Shown: piece after piece, positions 33,295 to 42,294 of the stretch
How positions within the stretch are numbered: the stretch's first letter is position 1
Layout: every line of letters begins with the position of its first letter
Source: Kribbella pittospori
GTDB taxonomy: Bacteria; Actinomycetota; Actinomycetes; Propionibacteriales; Kribbellaceae
DNA length: 64,000 nucleotides
NCBI RefSeq assembly: GCF_004331465.1
Contig: NZ_SJKB01000005.1
Span: forward strand, 1-64,000
Reading direction: 5' to 3'
Notes under the pieces: generated by a model
Seen by the model: only the letters and a program-made list of their open reading frames with translations
What the model was told of the DNA's origin: nothing
Databases searched by the model: none
Translations under genes and position numbers: made by a program

Positions 33295-33657
33295 ATGCGG
33301 ATCGGTGAGCTGGCCCGGCAGACCGGGGTGAGTGAGCGGTCGCTGCGGTACTACGAGCAGCAGGGGCTGCTCGTGTCGGAGCGGAGTCCCGGTGGACAGC
33401 GCGAGTACGCCGAGCGCGCCGTCGACCGGGTGATCCTGATCCAGGACTTGTTCGCGGCCGGCCTGCACAGCAAGAAGATCGCTCAGCTGCTCCCGTGCAT
33501 GCGCGACCCCGACGGCGGCCCGAACGAGCGCGCCACCCCGCAACTCGTCACCGACCTGACCGAGGAGCGCGACCGCATCGACCGCATGATCGCTGACCTG
33601 ACCATGTCCCGATCAGTCCTGGACGACGTCATCACCACCGCGGCCCAGGAGCTCTAA
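33295..33657 (+). CDS. MerR-family transcriptional regulator
   Basis: The protein has 120 residues, short for the family, from ATG 33295 with GGGAGG eight bases upstream. The HTH is classic: MRIGELARQTGVSERSLRYY, EQQGLLVSERSPGGQREYAE. A dimer helix follows (ERDRIDRMIADLTMSRSVLD). There is no effector domain or metal-binding Cys pair, so it may sense through partners or redox-independent signals. It probably controls the divergent deacetylase gene. The last four bases overlap the PAC2 gene end. Confidence 0.9.
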   Translation: MRIGELARQTGVSERSLRYYEQQGLLVSERSPGGQREYAERAVDRVILIQDLFAAGLHSKKIAQLLPCMRDPDGGPNERATPQLVTDLTEERDRIDRMIADLTMSRSVLDDVITTAAQEL

Positions 33658-34502
33658 TCGCTGGGGTGGTTCTTGTTTCTGCGGCGTAGGTAGCGCTCGA
33701 ACTCGGCGGCGATTGCGTCGCCGGTGGCTTCGGGCAGGTCCGCGGTGTCGCGCTGCTCCTCGAGCGAGTGCACGTACTCCGCGACCTCCGGGTCTTCCTC
33801 GCTGAGCTCGTCGGCGCCGCGTTGCCAGGCACGGGCCAGCTCGGGCAGGTCGCCGTCCGGGATCTGCAGGTCCAGCAGCGCCTCGATCTTGGTCAGTAGC
33901 GCGAGCGACGCCTTCGGGCACGGCGTACTGGCGATGTAGTGGGGGATCGCGGACCAGATCGACACCGACGGCACGCCGAGCGTGCTGCACAGGTCGGCGA
34001 AGACGCCGGTGATCCCGGTGGGGCCCTCGTACGTCGACGGCTCGAGGCTCCACGACGCGGACAGCTCCGAGTCGGACGAGGTCGCCGAGACCGGGATCGG
34101 CCGGGTGTGCGGGGAGTCCGCGAGCAGTGCGCCGAGCACCACCACGAGCTGGGCGTTCGACTCGTCGACCACCTCGAGCAGCTCCTGGCAGAAACCGCGC
34201 CAGCGCATGTTCGGCTCGATGCCGCGGATCAGCAGCACGTCCCGGTCGGTGTCCTCGGGCCGGGCGACGTACATCCGGGTGGTCGGCCAGGTCAGCTGCC
34301 GCCCGCCGTCCTCGTCGAAGCCGACCATCGGCCGGTTCACCTGGAAGTCGTAGTAGTCCTCGGGGTCGATCGCGGTGACGAGCTCCGCGTCCCACTCGTC
34401 GATCAGGTGGTCGACCGCGCCGGTGGCCGCCTCGGCCGCGTCGTTCCAGCCCTCGAACGCGGCGATCACGACCGGGTCCCTCAGGTTCGCGAGGTCAACC
34501 AC
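33654..34502 (-). CDS. PAC2-family protein (proteasome-assembly-chaperone-like)
   Basis: The protein has 282 residues from GTG 34502. PAC2 features: PVVIAAFEGWNDAAEAATGA, ELVTAIDPEDYYDFQVNRPM, DVLLIRGIEPNMRWRGFCQE and VPSVSIWSAIPHYIASTPCP. The C-terminal part is acidic then basic (RYLRRRNKNHPSD). Actinobacterial members lie near mshC and the proteasome genes, but a proteasome role is not shown. The gene is convergent with merR. Confidence 0.9.
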   Translation of the reverse strand: MVDLANLRDPVVIAAFEGWNDAAEAATGAVDHLIDEWDAELVTAIDPEDYYDFQVNRPMVGFDEDGGRQLTWPTTRMYVARPEDTDRDVLLIRGIEPNMRWRGFCQELLEVVDESNAQLVVVLGALLADSPHTRPIPVSATSSDSELSASWSLEPSTYEGPTGITGVFADLCSTLGVPSVSIWSAIPHYIASTPCPKASLALLTKIEALLDLQIPDGDLPELARAWQRGADELSEEDPEVAEYVHSLEEQRDTADLPEATGDAIAAEFERYLRRRNKNHPSD

Positions 34503-34714
34503 TCGCAGGCCCCCTGTCGTCTGTGTGCCATCCGGCGGGGTCGCCGGAATCCGGACTGCCCAGCCTACGTGGTCGCGCCGACGGGCGTGCCGGGTTTCAC
34601 GCCCAGCGGAACGTGTCGCCGTCCGTCGGCCGGACCCGGCGGCGGCCGGTCCGGGGGGACAAAGGAAAATGGTTCCGCGAACCGATCGCGCCAGGCCTGA
34701 CGAAGGAGCTGCAC

Positions 34715-35377
34715 TTGCACCCGGAACAATCCCTCCAAGCGGTGCTCTGGGACATGGACGGGACCTTGGTCGACTCCGAGAAGACCTGGGCCGAGGTGCA
34801 GATCCAGTTCCTCGCCGAGCTCGGGGTGACCTGGACCGAGCAGGACTGCCTGACCCTCATCGGCAGTGACCTGCGCGACGCGGTCAAGGTCTGGATGGCG
34901 CGGATCCCGGCCGGTGTGATCACCGCCGACGAGCTGGCCGAGCAGATGTTCGGCCGGGTGGTGGACGAGCTCCGCAAGGAGGTCAGCTTCCAGCCGGGCG
35001 CGGTCGAACTGCTCCGGGCGCTGCGCAAGGAGGACATCCCGTGCGCGCTGGTGTCGGCGTCGTACCGGGTGATGATCGACGCGGTGCTCGGTCATCTGCC
35101 GCCCGACCCGTTCGACGTGATCGTGGCCGGCGACGAGGTGACGCACGGCAAGCCGCACCCGGAGCCGTACCTGACCGCGGCGCGCAAGCTGGGCGTCGAC
35201 CCGACCCGGTGCGTGGTGATCGAGGACTCGAACACGGGTACCGAGTCCGGTACGGCGGCCGGCGCGTACGTGGTCGCCGTACCCCAATGGGTGACGATTC
35301 CGGACGCGCCCCGACGGCTGGTGGTGCGTTCGCTCGAGCCGCTCACGCCGGAGGCCCTGCGCGACCTGCTCCGTTGA
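34715..35377 (+). CDS. HAD-superfamily phosphatase (beta-phosphoglucomutase-like)
   Basis: The protein has 220 residues from TTG 34715, chosen because AAGGAG lies six bases upstream. HAD motifs: motif I AVLWDMDGTLVDSEKTW (nucleophile Asp and the +2 Asp), motif II PCALVSASYRVM (Ser), motif III with GKPHPEPYLTAARKLGVDPT (Lys) and motif IV CVVIEDSNTGTESGTAAGAY (Asp). The cap is the alpha-helical C1 type. Substrate unknown. An in-frame extension to 34523 has low protein character. Confidence 0.88.
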   Translation: MHPEQSLQAVLWDMDGTLVDSEKTWAEVQIQFLAELGVTWTEQDCLTLIGSDLRDAVKVWMARIPAGVITADELAEQMFGRVVDELRKEVSFQPGAVELLRALRKEDIPCALVSASYRVMIDAVLGHLPPDPFDVIVAGDEVTHGKPHPEPYLTAARKLGVDPTRCVVIEDSNTGTESGTAAGAYVVAVPQWVTIPDAPRRLVVRSLEPLTPEALRDLLR

Positions 35378-35440
35378 CGGGTTACCGTCACTTGGTGCCC
35401 TCGGGGGCGTTGTTCGGGTAGCGGGCTGGGGAAGGGTGAG

Positions 35441-37012
35441 ATGTTGACCGAGTGGTGGCGCCGTGGTGCCGTGACGGCCGCGGTGGGTGTGCTGAGCGTG
35501 ACGTTGGCCGCGTGTGGGGAGCCGGACGACAACGCGCCGCATCCGGGTGAGCCGTCGCCGAAGGCGATGGTGCTCCGGCTCGCGACCACCGACCAGGTCA
35601 CCTCGCTCGATCCGGCCGGTCCGTACGGCGTGGGCTCGCGGACCGTCCAGGCGAACCTGTACCAGACGCTGCTCACGATCATGCCGGGCAAGCCGACGCC
35701 GGTCCCGGACGCCGCCGACTGCCAGTTCGACTCGCCGACGACGTACACCTGCAGCCTGAAGGAAGGGCTGAAGTTCCCGAACGGGCACGAACTGACCTCG
35801 TCGGACGTGAAGTTCAGCTTCGAGCGGATGCTCAAGCTGAAGACCCCGAACGGGCCGGCCCCGATGTTCTCCTCGCTGACCTCGGTCAGTACGCCGGACG
35901 ACCTCACCGCGGTGTTCCACCTGAAGAGCCCGGACGCGCGGCTGCCCTACCTGCTGACCACGACCGCCGGGTCGATCGTCGACGAGGAGTACTACCCGGC
36001 GAACAAGCTGCTCGACACCAAGGCGATGGGCAGCGGCCCGTACCAGCTGACGGCGTACCGGCCGGGGGAGCGGATCATGCTCGCTCGCTTCGACGGGTAC
36101 CGCGGTCCGCGCGGACCGCAGAACGACGGCGCCGACATCACGTTCGTGAAGGACTCGACCGCGCTCTACCAAGCGGTGACCACGGGCAAGACGGACCTGG
36201 CGTTCCATGGCTTCGGGCCCAACCTGCTGGACAAGCTGCGTACGTCGGACCAGGTCCAGCTGGTCGAGTCCGACTCGGCGGCGATCCAGTTCTACTCCTT
36301 CCACATGAAGTCGCTGACGTCGCGCAAGCTCGCCGTACGTCGCGCCTTCGCGCAACTGCTCGACCGGCAGATGCTGGTGAAGAAGGTGTACGGCGACCAC
36401 GTCGCGCCGCTGTTCTCACTGGTGCCACCCGGGTTCGGCGGGCAGGTGGATGCGTTCAAGACGGAGTACAAGCAGCCGAACAAGACTGCCGCTGCCGCGA
36501 TCCTCAAGGAGGCCGGCATCACCGTACCGGTGCCGCTGACGGTGGGGTGGACACCGGTGCAGTACGGCACGACCGCGAAGGCGGAGGTGCTCGAGCTGAA
36601 GCGCCAGCTCGACGCGTCCGGGCTGTTCCGGGTGACGTTGCGGAACGCGGACTGGCCGGAGTACCAGACGCTTGCCCGCGCGGGTGCGTACGACGTCTAC
36701 TACGGGAGCTGGATCCCGGAGTACCCGGATGCCGACGACTACCTCGCGCCGTTCGTCCGGGCCGGTGGCGGCTTCCAGAACGGCTACCGGTCCTCGGCGG
36801 CCGCGAAGCTGCTGCAGCAGGAAACGACGGAGCAGAACGGGCTGGAACGCGACGACCTGATCGGTCAGCTACAGGGAGTGCTGGCCGAAGAGGTTCCGGC
36901 CGTCCCGGCCTGGCAGAGCCGGTTCACGGTGGCGGCCGGCAAGGACATCGAGAATGTGCCCGCGGCGCTCAATTCGTTGTCGTTCCTGTACCTGTCCGGT
37001 CTCCGCAAGTAA
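35441..37012 (+). CDS. ABC transporter substrate-binding lipoprotein, family 5
   Basis: The protein has 523 residues with an N-terminal lipoprotein signal (AVTAAVGVLSVTLAACGEPD, lipobox LAAC). The body is an OppA/DppA-type binding protein: LRLATTDQVTSLDPAGPYG, GHELTSSDVKFSFERMLKLK, and DVYYGSWIPEYPDADDYLAP near the end. It binds oligopeptides or similar solutes outside the cell. It is the first gene of the importer cluster and has a second family-5 binding protein two genes downstream. Confidence 0.9.
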   Translation: MLTEWWRRGAVTAAVGVLSVTLAACGEPDDNAPHPGEPSPKAMVLRLATTDQVTSLDPAGPYGVGSRTVQANLYQTLLTIMPGKPTPVPDAADCQFDSPTTYTCSLKEGLKFPNGHELTSSDVKFSFERMLKLKTPNGPAPMFSSLTSVSTPDDLTAVFHLKSPDARLPYLLTTTAGSIVDEEYYPANKLLDTKAMGSGPYQLTAYRPGERIMLARFDGYRGPRGPQNDGADITFVKDSTALYQAVTTGKTDLAFHGFGPNLLDKLRTSDQVQLVESDSAAIQFYSFHMKSLTSRKLAVRRAFAQLLDRQMLVKKVYGDHVAPLFSLVPPGFGGQVDAFKTEYKQPNKTAAAAILKEAGITVPVPLTVGWTPVQYGTTAKAEVLELKRQLDASGLFRVTLRNADWPEYQTLARAGAYDVYYGSWIPEYPDADDYLAPFVRAGGGFQNGYRSSAAAKLLQQETTEQNGLERDDLIGQLQGVLAEEVPAVPAWQSRFTVAAGKDIENVPAALNSLSFLYLSGLRK

Positions 37013-37255
37013 TCACTGCGGCGTGACACAAAGATGCCATGACAGTAACGGTTCGCGAGGCCCCGGCGACCGTGGGTACGGCGCCGTGGTTTACTGCGGA
37101 ATGTCCACGATACGGGACGATTTCCTGACGGTCACGATCGGGCAACGCAGCACTTTCCGCGTTTGACTCCAGCCTGTAATGGCGGCAGGTTAAGGCGGCA
37201 GCCATACCGGATTCGTCCCGGTTCCATCGAACATCGAGGCAGGGGAACCCATCGC

Positions 37256-38248
37256 GTGAGCACGCCACTCGAGGTCGAGCCGGGAGCATCGGCAGCGCAG
37301 CCTGAGGCCATCCTCAAGGGCGCCGGCAAGATCGAGGGTCGCTCGCTGTGGCAGATCTCCTGGATGCGGCTGAAGCGCGACAAGGTCGCGCTGGCCGGTG
37401 GCGCCTTCGTGGCCTTCCTGGTCCTGGTCGCGATCTTCGCCCCGCTGCTGTGCAAGCTCCTCGGTGTCACGCCGAACGACTTCCACCAGGACCTGGTCGA
37501 CCCGTCACTGCAGACGCCGATCGGCAAATGGGGCGGGATCAGCGCGGACCACCCGCTCGGGATCGAGCCGGTGAACGGCCGCGACATCTTCGCCCGGATC
37601 GTGTACGGCGCCCGGGTCTCGCTGCTGATCGCGTTCCTGGCAACCATGGTGTCGGTCGTGATCGGCACCGTCATGGGCGTCGTCGCGGGGTACTTCGGCG
37701 GCTGGGTGGACTCGCTCATCAGCCGGATCATGGACATCTTCCTCGCCTTCCCGCTGTTGCTGTTCGCGCTCGCGCTGGTCGGTGCCCTCCCGGACAAGCT
37801 GCTCGGCATCCAGGGAGACGCGCTGCGGGTGGCGCTGGTCATCTTCATCATCGGCTTCTTCAGCTGGCCCTACATCGGCCGGATCATCCGCGGGCAGACG
37901 CTGTCGCTGCGGGAGCGGGAGTTCGTCGACGCCGCCCGAAGCCTCGGCGCCCGGCGTCCGTACATCCTGTTCACCGAGCTGCTGCCGAACCTGATCGCGC
38001 CGATCCTGGTGTACGCGACGCTGCTGATCCCGACGAACGTGCTCTTCGAGGCCGGCCTGTCGTACCTGGGTGTCGGTATCCGCCCGCCGACGGCCAGCTG
38101 GGGCGACATGCTGTCGATCGCCGCGAACTGGTACCAGGTCGACCCGATGTACATGGTCCCGCCCGGTCTGGCGATCTTCCTGACGGTGCTTGCCTTCAAC
38201 CTGTTCGGCGACGGATTGCGCGACGCGCTGGACCCGCGGTCGCGATAG
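37256..38248 (+). CDS. ABC transporter permease, DppC/OppC type
   Basis: The protein has 330 residues from GTG 37256. It has an N-terminal cytoplasmic tail, one helix (ALAGGAFVAFLVLVAIFAPL), a periplasmic loop with HPLGIEPVNGRDIFARIVYG (the OppC HPLGTDxxGRDxxSR motif), five further helices, and the EAA coupling loop REFVDAARSLGARRPYILFT. It forms the membrane channel with the DppB-type permease at 40190. Confidence 0.92.
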   Translation: MSTPLEVEPGASAAQPEAILKGAGKIEGRSLWQISWMRLKRDKVALAGGAFVAFLVLVAIFAPLLCKLLGVTPNDFHQDLVDPSLQTPIGKWGGISADHPLGIEPVNGRDIFARIVYGARVSLLIAFLATMVSVVIGTVMGVVAGYFGGWVDSLISRIMDIFLAFPLLLFALALVGALPDKLLGIQGDALRVALVIFIIGFFSWPYIGRIIRGQTLSLREREFVDAARSLGARRPYILFTELLPNLIAPILVYATLLIPTNVLFEAGLSYLGVGIRPPTASWGDMLSIAANWYQVDPMYMVPPGLAIFLTVLAFNLFGDGLRDALDPRSR

Positions 38249-38314
38249 GACTTCTCTCCAACCAGGGAGCCCACGGATGTCACAGCTCTCACGAAAAAAG
38301 GGGTGCAACAAGAG

Positions 38315-40087
38315 ATGAGATGGAATCGCATCAGGACGGCAACCGCCGTCAGTGCGGCCGTCGCCTTGAGCCTGGTGGCTTGCGGGGGACCCAAGGCGAC
38401 GCCCGGAGGAGGGACCAGCAGCGAAGGCGCCGCTACCGCGGAGGCCAACGCCGCTGTCAACAAGGTGTTCAGCCCGAGCGACAAGAAGGGTGGCACCCTG
38501 CGGATGGCGATCACCGAGCTGTGGGACTCCACAGACCCCGGTGACACCTACTACGGCCTGTCCTGGAACCTGGTCCGCAACTATGTCCGGCCGCTGATGA
38601 CGTTCAAGGCCGCTCCGGGCGCCGAGGGCGCGAAGCCGGTCCCGGACCTCGCCGAGGCTCCCGGCGTACCGAGCGACGACGCCAAGACGTGGACGTACAA
38701 GATCCGCAAGGGCGTGAAGTTCGAGGACGGTACCGAGGTCACCTCGAAGGACGTCAAGTACGGCGTCGCGCGTTCGCTGGACAAGACCACGCTGCCTAGC
38801 GGCCCGACGTACTTCAACGACTTCCTGCTGGACGTCCCGGCGAACTACAGCGTCTACAAGGACAAGTCGCTCGCTGGTGTGGCCAAGGCCATCGAGACGC
38901 CGGACGACCAGACCATCGTGTTCCACCTGAAGAAGCCGTTCGCCGGCTTCGACTACTTCGCGCAGCTGCCGTCGACGGCCCCGGTGCCGCAGGCCAAGGA
39001 CACCGGTGCGAAGTACAAGGAACACCCGATCGCGACTGGCCCGTACAAGTTCGAGAGCTACGACGCGAACAAGGGCATGGCCCTGATCCGCAACGATCAG
39101 TACGACGCCTCGACCGACCCGGACTCGGGCCGCAAGGCACTGCCGGACAAGATCACCGTCGCATTCAACGTGAACGGCACCGACATCGACAACCGGCTGA
39201 TCGCCGGTGACCTCGACGTCGACATCGCCGGTACCGGCGTTCAGGCCGAGACCCAGGCGAAGGTCCTGGCCGACCCGAAGCTGAAGGCGCACACCGACAA
39301 CGTGCCGGCGCCGCGGCTCAACTTCACCGTGCTGAACAGCGACGTCGCGCCGCTGGACAACGTGCACTGCCGCAAGGCGGTCCTGTACGCCGCCGACCAC
39401 GAGGGCTACCAGCGCGCGTACGGCGGCCCGATCGGTGGTGACATCGCGACGAACCTGATGCCGCCGCTGGTCACCGGTGCGCAGAAGTTCGACGACTACG
39501 GCTTCGAGACGGACAAGAACGGCAACGTCGACAAGGCCAAGGACGAGCTGAAGCAGTGTGGTCAGCCGAACGGCTTCGCCACCAACATCACCTACCGCTC
39601 CGACCGGCCGAAGGAGAAGGCTGTCGCCGAGACGCTGCAGCAGTCGCTGAAGCGGGCCGGCATCAACCTGAGCACGAAGCCCTACCCGACCGGCGACTAC
39701 ACCAAGCTGTACGCCGGCAAGCCGGACTTCGCGAAGAACAACAAGCTCGGCCTGATCGTCTACAGCTGGGGCGCGGACTGGAGCGACGGCTTCGGCTTCC
39801 TGAGCCAGATCGTCGACAGCCGCGTGATCAAGCCGACCGGTGGTAACTCCAACCTCGGTATCAAGATCCCCGAGGTCGACCAGTTGATCGACAAGGCGCT
39901 GTCCACCACCGACGAAGCGGCGCGCAACCAGATCTGGGTTGACGTCGACAAGAAGGTCATGGAGCAGGCGGCGGCGCTGCCGGGCATCTGGGCCAAGGGC
40001 CTGCTGTACCGCCCGGACACGCTGGCCAACGTCTTCTCCAACGACGGTCAGAGCATGTACGACTACGCCGCGATCGGTCTCAAGTAG
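38315..40087 (+). CDS. ABC transporter substrate-binding lipoprotein, family 5
   Basis: The protein has 590 residues. The ATG at 38315 is chosen over a GTG at 38303, since GGGG sits at a usable distance before it. Signal and lipobox: ATAVSAAVALSLVACGG. Family-5 features: LRMAITELWDSTDPGDTYYG, KGVKFEDGTEVTSKDVKYGV, and KNNKLGLIVYSWGADWSDGF. It differs strongly from the other binding protein at 35441, so the two probably recognise different ligands and share one transporter. Confidence 0.9.
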   Translation: MRWNRIRTATAVSAAVALSLVACGGPKATPGGGTSSEGAATAEANAAVNKVFSPSDKKGGTLRMAITELWDSTDPGDTYYGLSWNLVRNYVRPLMTFKAAPGAEGAKPVPDLAEAPGVPSDDAKTWTYKIRKGVKFEDGTEVTSKDVKYGVARSLDKTTLPSGPTYFNDFLLDVPANYSVYKDKSLAGVAKAIETPDDQTIVFHLKKPFAGFDYFAQLPSTAPVPQAKDTGAKYKEHPIATGPYKFESYDANKGMALIRNDQYDASTDPDSGRKALPDKITVAFNVNGTDIDNRLIAGDLDVDIAGTGVQAETQAKVLADPKLKAHTDNVPAPRLNFTVLNSDVAPLDNVHCRKAVLYAADHEGYQRAYGGPIGGDIATNLMPPLVTGAQKFDDYGFETDKNGNVDKAKDELKQCGQPNGFATNITYRSDRPKEKAVAETLQQSLKRAGINLSTKPYPTGDYTKLYAGKPDFAKNNKLGLIVYSWGADWSDGFGFLSQIVDSRVIKPTGGNSNLGIKIPEVDQLIDKALSTTDEAARNQIWVDVDKKVMEQAAALPGIWAKGLLYRPDTLANVFSNDGQSMYDYAAIGLK

Positions 40088-40143
40088 TCGTCGGTTGCCC
40101 TGACCAACCATCATTTCGCCAGCAGAGGTAGGTGAAGGCTGAC

Positions 40144-40177
40144 GGTGGCCGGTGATCAGCGATGATCACCGGCCACC
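40144..40177. promoter_or_regulatory. Perfect 15-bp hairpin with GNRA loop between binding protein and permease
   Basis: GGTGGCCGGTGATCA pairs fully with TGATCACCGGCCACC around the loop GCGA, a GNRA tetraloop. It lies 57 bases after the binding-protein stop and 12 bases before the permease GTG. There is no T tail. Such hairpins can protect the 3' end of an abundant binding-protein message while lowering permease translation. Confidence 0.8.
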
Positions 40178-40189
40178 ACGCCGCGTACG

Positions 40190-41203
40190 GTGTTCGCATA
40201 TCTGGTCCGCCGGGTGATCGGAGCAATCGTCCTGCTCTTCATCGTCACGGCCGTTACGTTCGGGATCTTCTTCCTGGTGCCCAAGCTCGGCGGTGCGACC
40301 GCCGACGACCTGGCCTCGCGCTACGTCGGCAAGAGCGCGGGTGAGGCGCAGATCCACGACACGGCGGTGCGACTCGGCTTCACCGATCCTCTCTACGTGC
40401 AGTACGGCCGCTTCGTGAAGGGCCTCGTCGCCGGATCGGACTACGACTACGGAGCAGGGATCGAGCGCTGCCCGGCGCCGTGCTTCGGCTACTCGTTCCT
40501 GACCCAGCAACCGGTCTGGCCGGACCTGGTCGCTCGAATACCGGTGACCGCCTCGCTGGCGGGCGGTGCCGCGTTCATCTGGCTGGTCACCGGTGTCGGT
40601 ACCGGTGTCATCTCGGCACTCAAACGCGGGTCCGCCCTGGACCGATCACTCATGTCGGTGGCGCTGGCTGGTGTCTCGCTGCCGATCTTCTTCACCGGTC
40701 TGCTGGCGTTGTCGATCTTCAGTTACGGCCTCGGCTGGACCGCCCAGGGCGGCACCAATCCGCTCGACGAAACCAATCCGATCTGGTGGGCCTATGACCT
40801 GATCCTTCCCTGGATCACGCTGGCCTTCCTCTACGCCGCGGCGTACGCACGTCTGACCCGGGCCGGCATGCTCGAGACGATGAACGAGGACTACGTCCGC
40901 ACCGCCCGGGCCAAGGGCCTGACCGAACGGACGGTGGTGATGAGGCACGGCCTGCGCTCGGCGCTGACGCCGATCCTGACCATCTTCGGTCTCGACCTGG
41001 GCCTGCTGATGGGCGGCGCGATCCTCACCGAGACGACGTTCTCGCTGCCCGGGATCGGTCAGTACGCCGTGATCGCGCTGCGGGCGAACGACCTGCCCAA
41101 GGTGCTCGGCGTGACCCTGGTCGCCGCCTTCTTCATCGTGCTGGCGAACCTGATCGTCGATCTCCTGTACGCCGTCGTCGACCCGAGAGTGCGGATCTCG
41201 TGA
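40190..41203 (+). CDS. ABC transporter permease, DppB/OppB type
   Basis: The protein has 337 residues from GTG 40190. The N-terminus FAYLVRRVIGAIVLLFIVTA is the DppB signature helix. A periplasmic domain follows (VQYGRFVKGLVAGSDYDYGA), then helices and the EAA loop YVRTARAKGLTERTVVMRHG, and TETTFSLPGIGQYAVIALRA near the end. The start lacks a clear Shine-Dalgarno and lies just behind the hairpin. Confidence 0.9.
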   Translation: MFAYLVRRVIGAIVLLFIVTAVTFGIFFLVPKLGGATADDLASRYVGKSAGEAQIHDTAVRLGFTDPLYVQYGRFVKGLVAGSDYDYGAGIERCPAPCFGYSFLTQQPVWPDLVARIPVTASLAGGAAFIWLVTGVGTGVISALKRGSALDRSLMSVALAGVSLPIFFTGLLALSIFSYGLGWTAQGGTNPLDETNPIWWAYDLILPWITLAFLYAAAYARLTRAGMLETMNEDYVRTARAKGLTERTVVMRHGLRSALTPILTIFGLDLGLLMGGAILTETTFSLPGIGQYAVIALRANDLPKVLGVTLVAAFFIVLANLIVDLLYAVVDPRVRIS

Positions 41204-42294
41204 CCGAGCCCCAAGACGTGACAGAGCCCCAGGACCAGGCTCCGCCGCAAGACACCGTCCAGCGGATTCCCCGCGGCGAGGCGTTCCTCGACGTCCGCGA
41301 CCTCAAGGTGCACTTCCCGACCGACGACGGTCTGGTGAAGTCGGTGGACGGGATCTCGTTCAAACTCGAGCGCGGTAAGACGCTCGGTATCGTGGGCGAG
41401 TCCGGCTCCGGCAAGAGCGTGACCAGCCTGTCGATCATGGGCCTGCACCCGCCGGGGGTGGCCAAGATCAGCGGCGAGATCTTTCTCGACGGTCAGGACC
41501 TGGTCTCGTCCAGCCGCGAAGAGGTCCGGCTGCTGCGCGGCAAGCGGATGGCGATGATCTTCCAGGATCCGCTGTCGGCGATGCACCCGTTCTACACCGT
41601 CGGGCAGCAGATCATCGAGGCGTACCGGGTGCACAACGAGGTGAGCAAGCAGGTCGCGCGCAAGCACGCGATCGAGATGCTGGACCGGGTCGGCATCCCG
41701 CAGCCGGACCGGCGGGTGGACGCCTATCCGCACCAGTTCTCCGGTGGCATGCGGCAGCGCGCGATGATCGCGATGGCGCTGTCCTGCGACCCGGACCTGC
41801 TGATCGCGGACGAGCCGACCACGGCCCTCGACGTCACGGTCCAGGCGCAGATCCTGGACCTGATCCGGGACCTGCAGCGCGAGTTCAACTCCGCGGTCAT
41901 CATCATCACCCACGACCTCGGTGTGGTCGCCGAACTGGCCGACGACATCCAGGTGATGTACGCCGGCCGCGCGGTCGAGTACAGCACCGCGGAGGACATC
42001 TTCGACCGGCCGCAGCACCCGTACACCTGGGGTCTGCTCGGTTCAATGCCGCGGATCGACCGGGAGCGCAGTGAACGGCTGATCCCGATCAAGGGCACGC
42101 CGCCCAGCCTGATCAACGTGCCGAAGGGCTGCGCGTTCAACCCGCGCTGCAACTACGCCCATCTGAACGGTGGCGCCAGTGAGACCGACCGGCCCGAGTT
42201 GCTCGACGTCGGCGACGGCCACATGGTTGCCTGCCATCTCTCCCCGAAGAACCGCCAGCAGGCGTGGGAGACCGACATCAAGCCGAAGCTGTGA
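41200..42294 (+). CDS. Oligopeptide ABC transporter ATP-binding protein, OppD type
   Basis: The protein has 364 residues from GTG 41200, overlapping the permease stop (GTGA). Walker A GESGSGKSVTSL, Q-loop MIFQDPLSAMHPF, signature QFSGGMRQRAMIAMALSCDP, Walker B LLIADEPTTALDVT and H-loop IIITHDLGVVAELADDI are all intact. The OppD/F C-terminal domain with the iron-sulfur-type Cys pattern (GCAFNPRCNYA, ACHLSP) is present. Confidence 0.93.
   Translation: MTEPQDVTEPQDQAPPQDTVQRIPRGEAFLDVRDLKVHFPTDDGLVKSVDGISFKLERGKTLGIVGESGSGKSVTSLSIMGLHPPGVAKISGEIFLDGQDLVSSSREEVRLLRGKRMAMIFQDPLSAMHPFYTVGQQIIEAYRVHNEVSKQVARKHAIEMLDRVGIPQPDRRVDAYPHQFSGGMRQRAMIAMALSCDPDLLIADEPTTALDVTVQAQILDLIRDLQREFNSAVIIITHDLGVVAELADDIQVMYAGRAVEYSTAEDIFDRPQHPYTWGLLGSMPRIDRERSERLIPIKGTPPSLINVPKGCAFNPRCNYAHLNGGASETDRPELLDVGDGHMVACHLSPKNRQQAWETDIKPKL

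Noticed and set aside
34565..36400. 611-residue minus-strand frame over the HAD and binding-protein genes
   Set aside because: Low-complexity His/Arg/Val-rich translation, opposite to two genes with clear motifs.
37505..40114. 869-residue minus-strand frame across the importer genes
   Set aside because: It is antisense to the permease and binding-protein genes. The sequence is rich in Arg, Val and Gln with no domain, as expected from the GC-rich complement of real genes.
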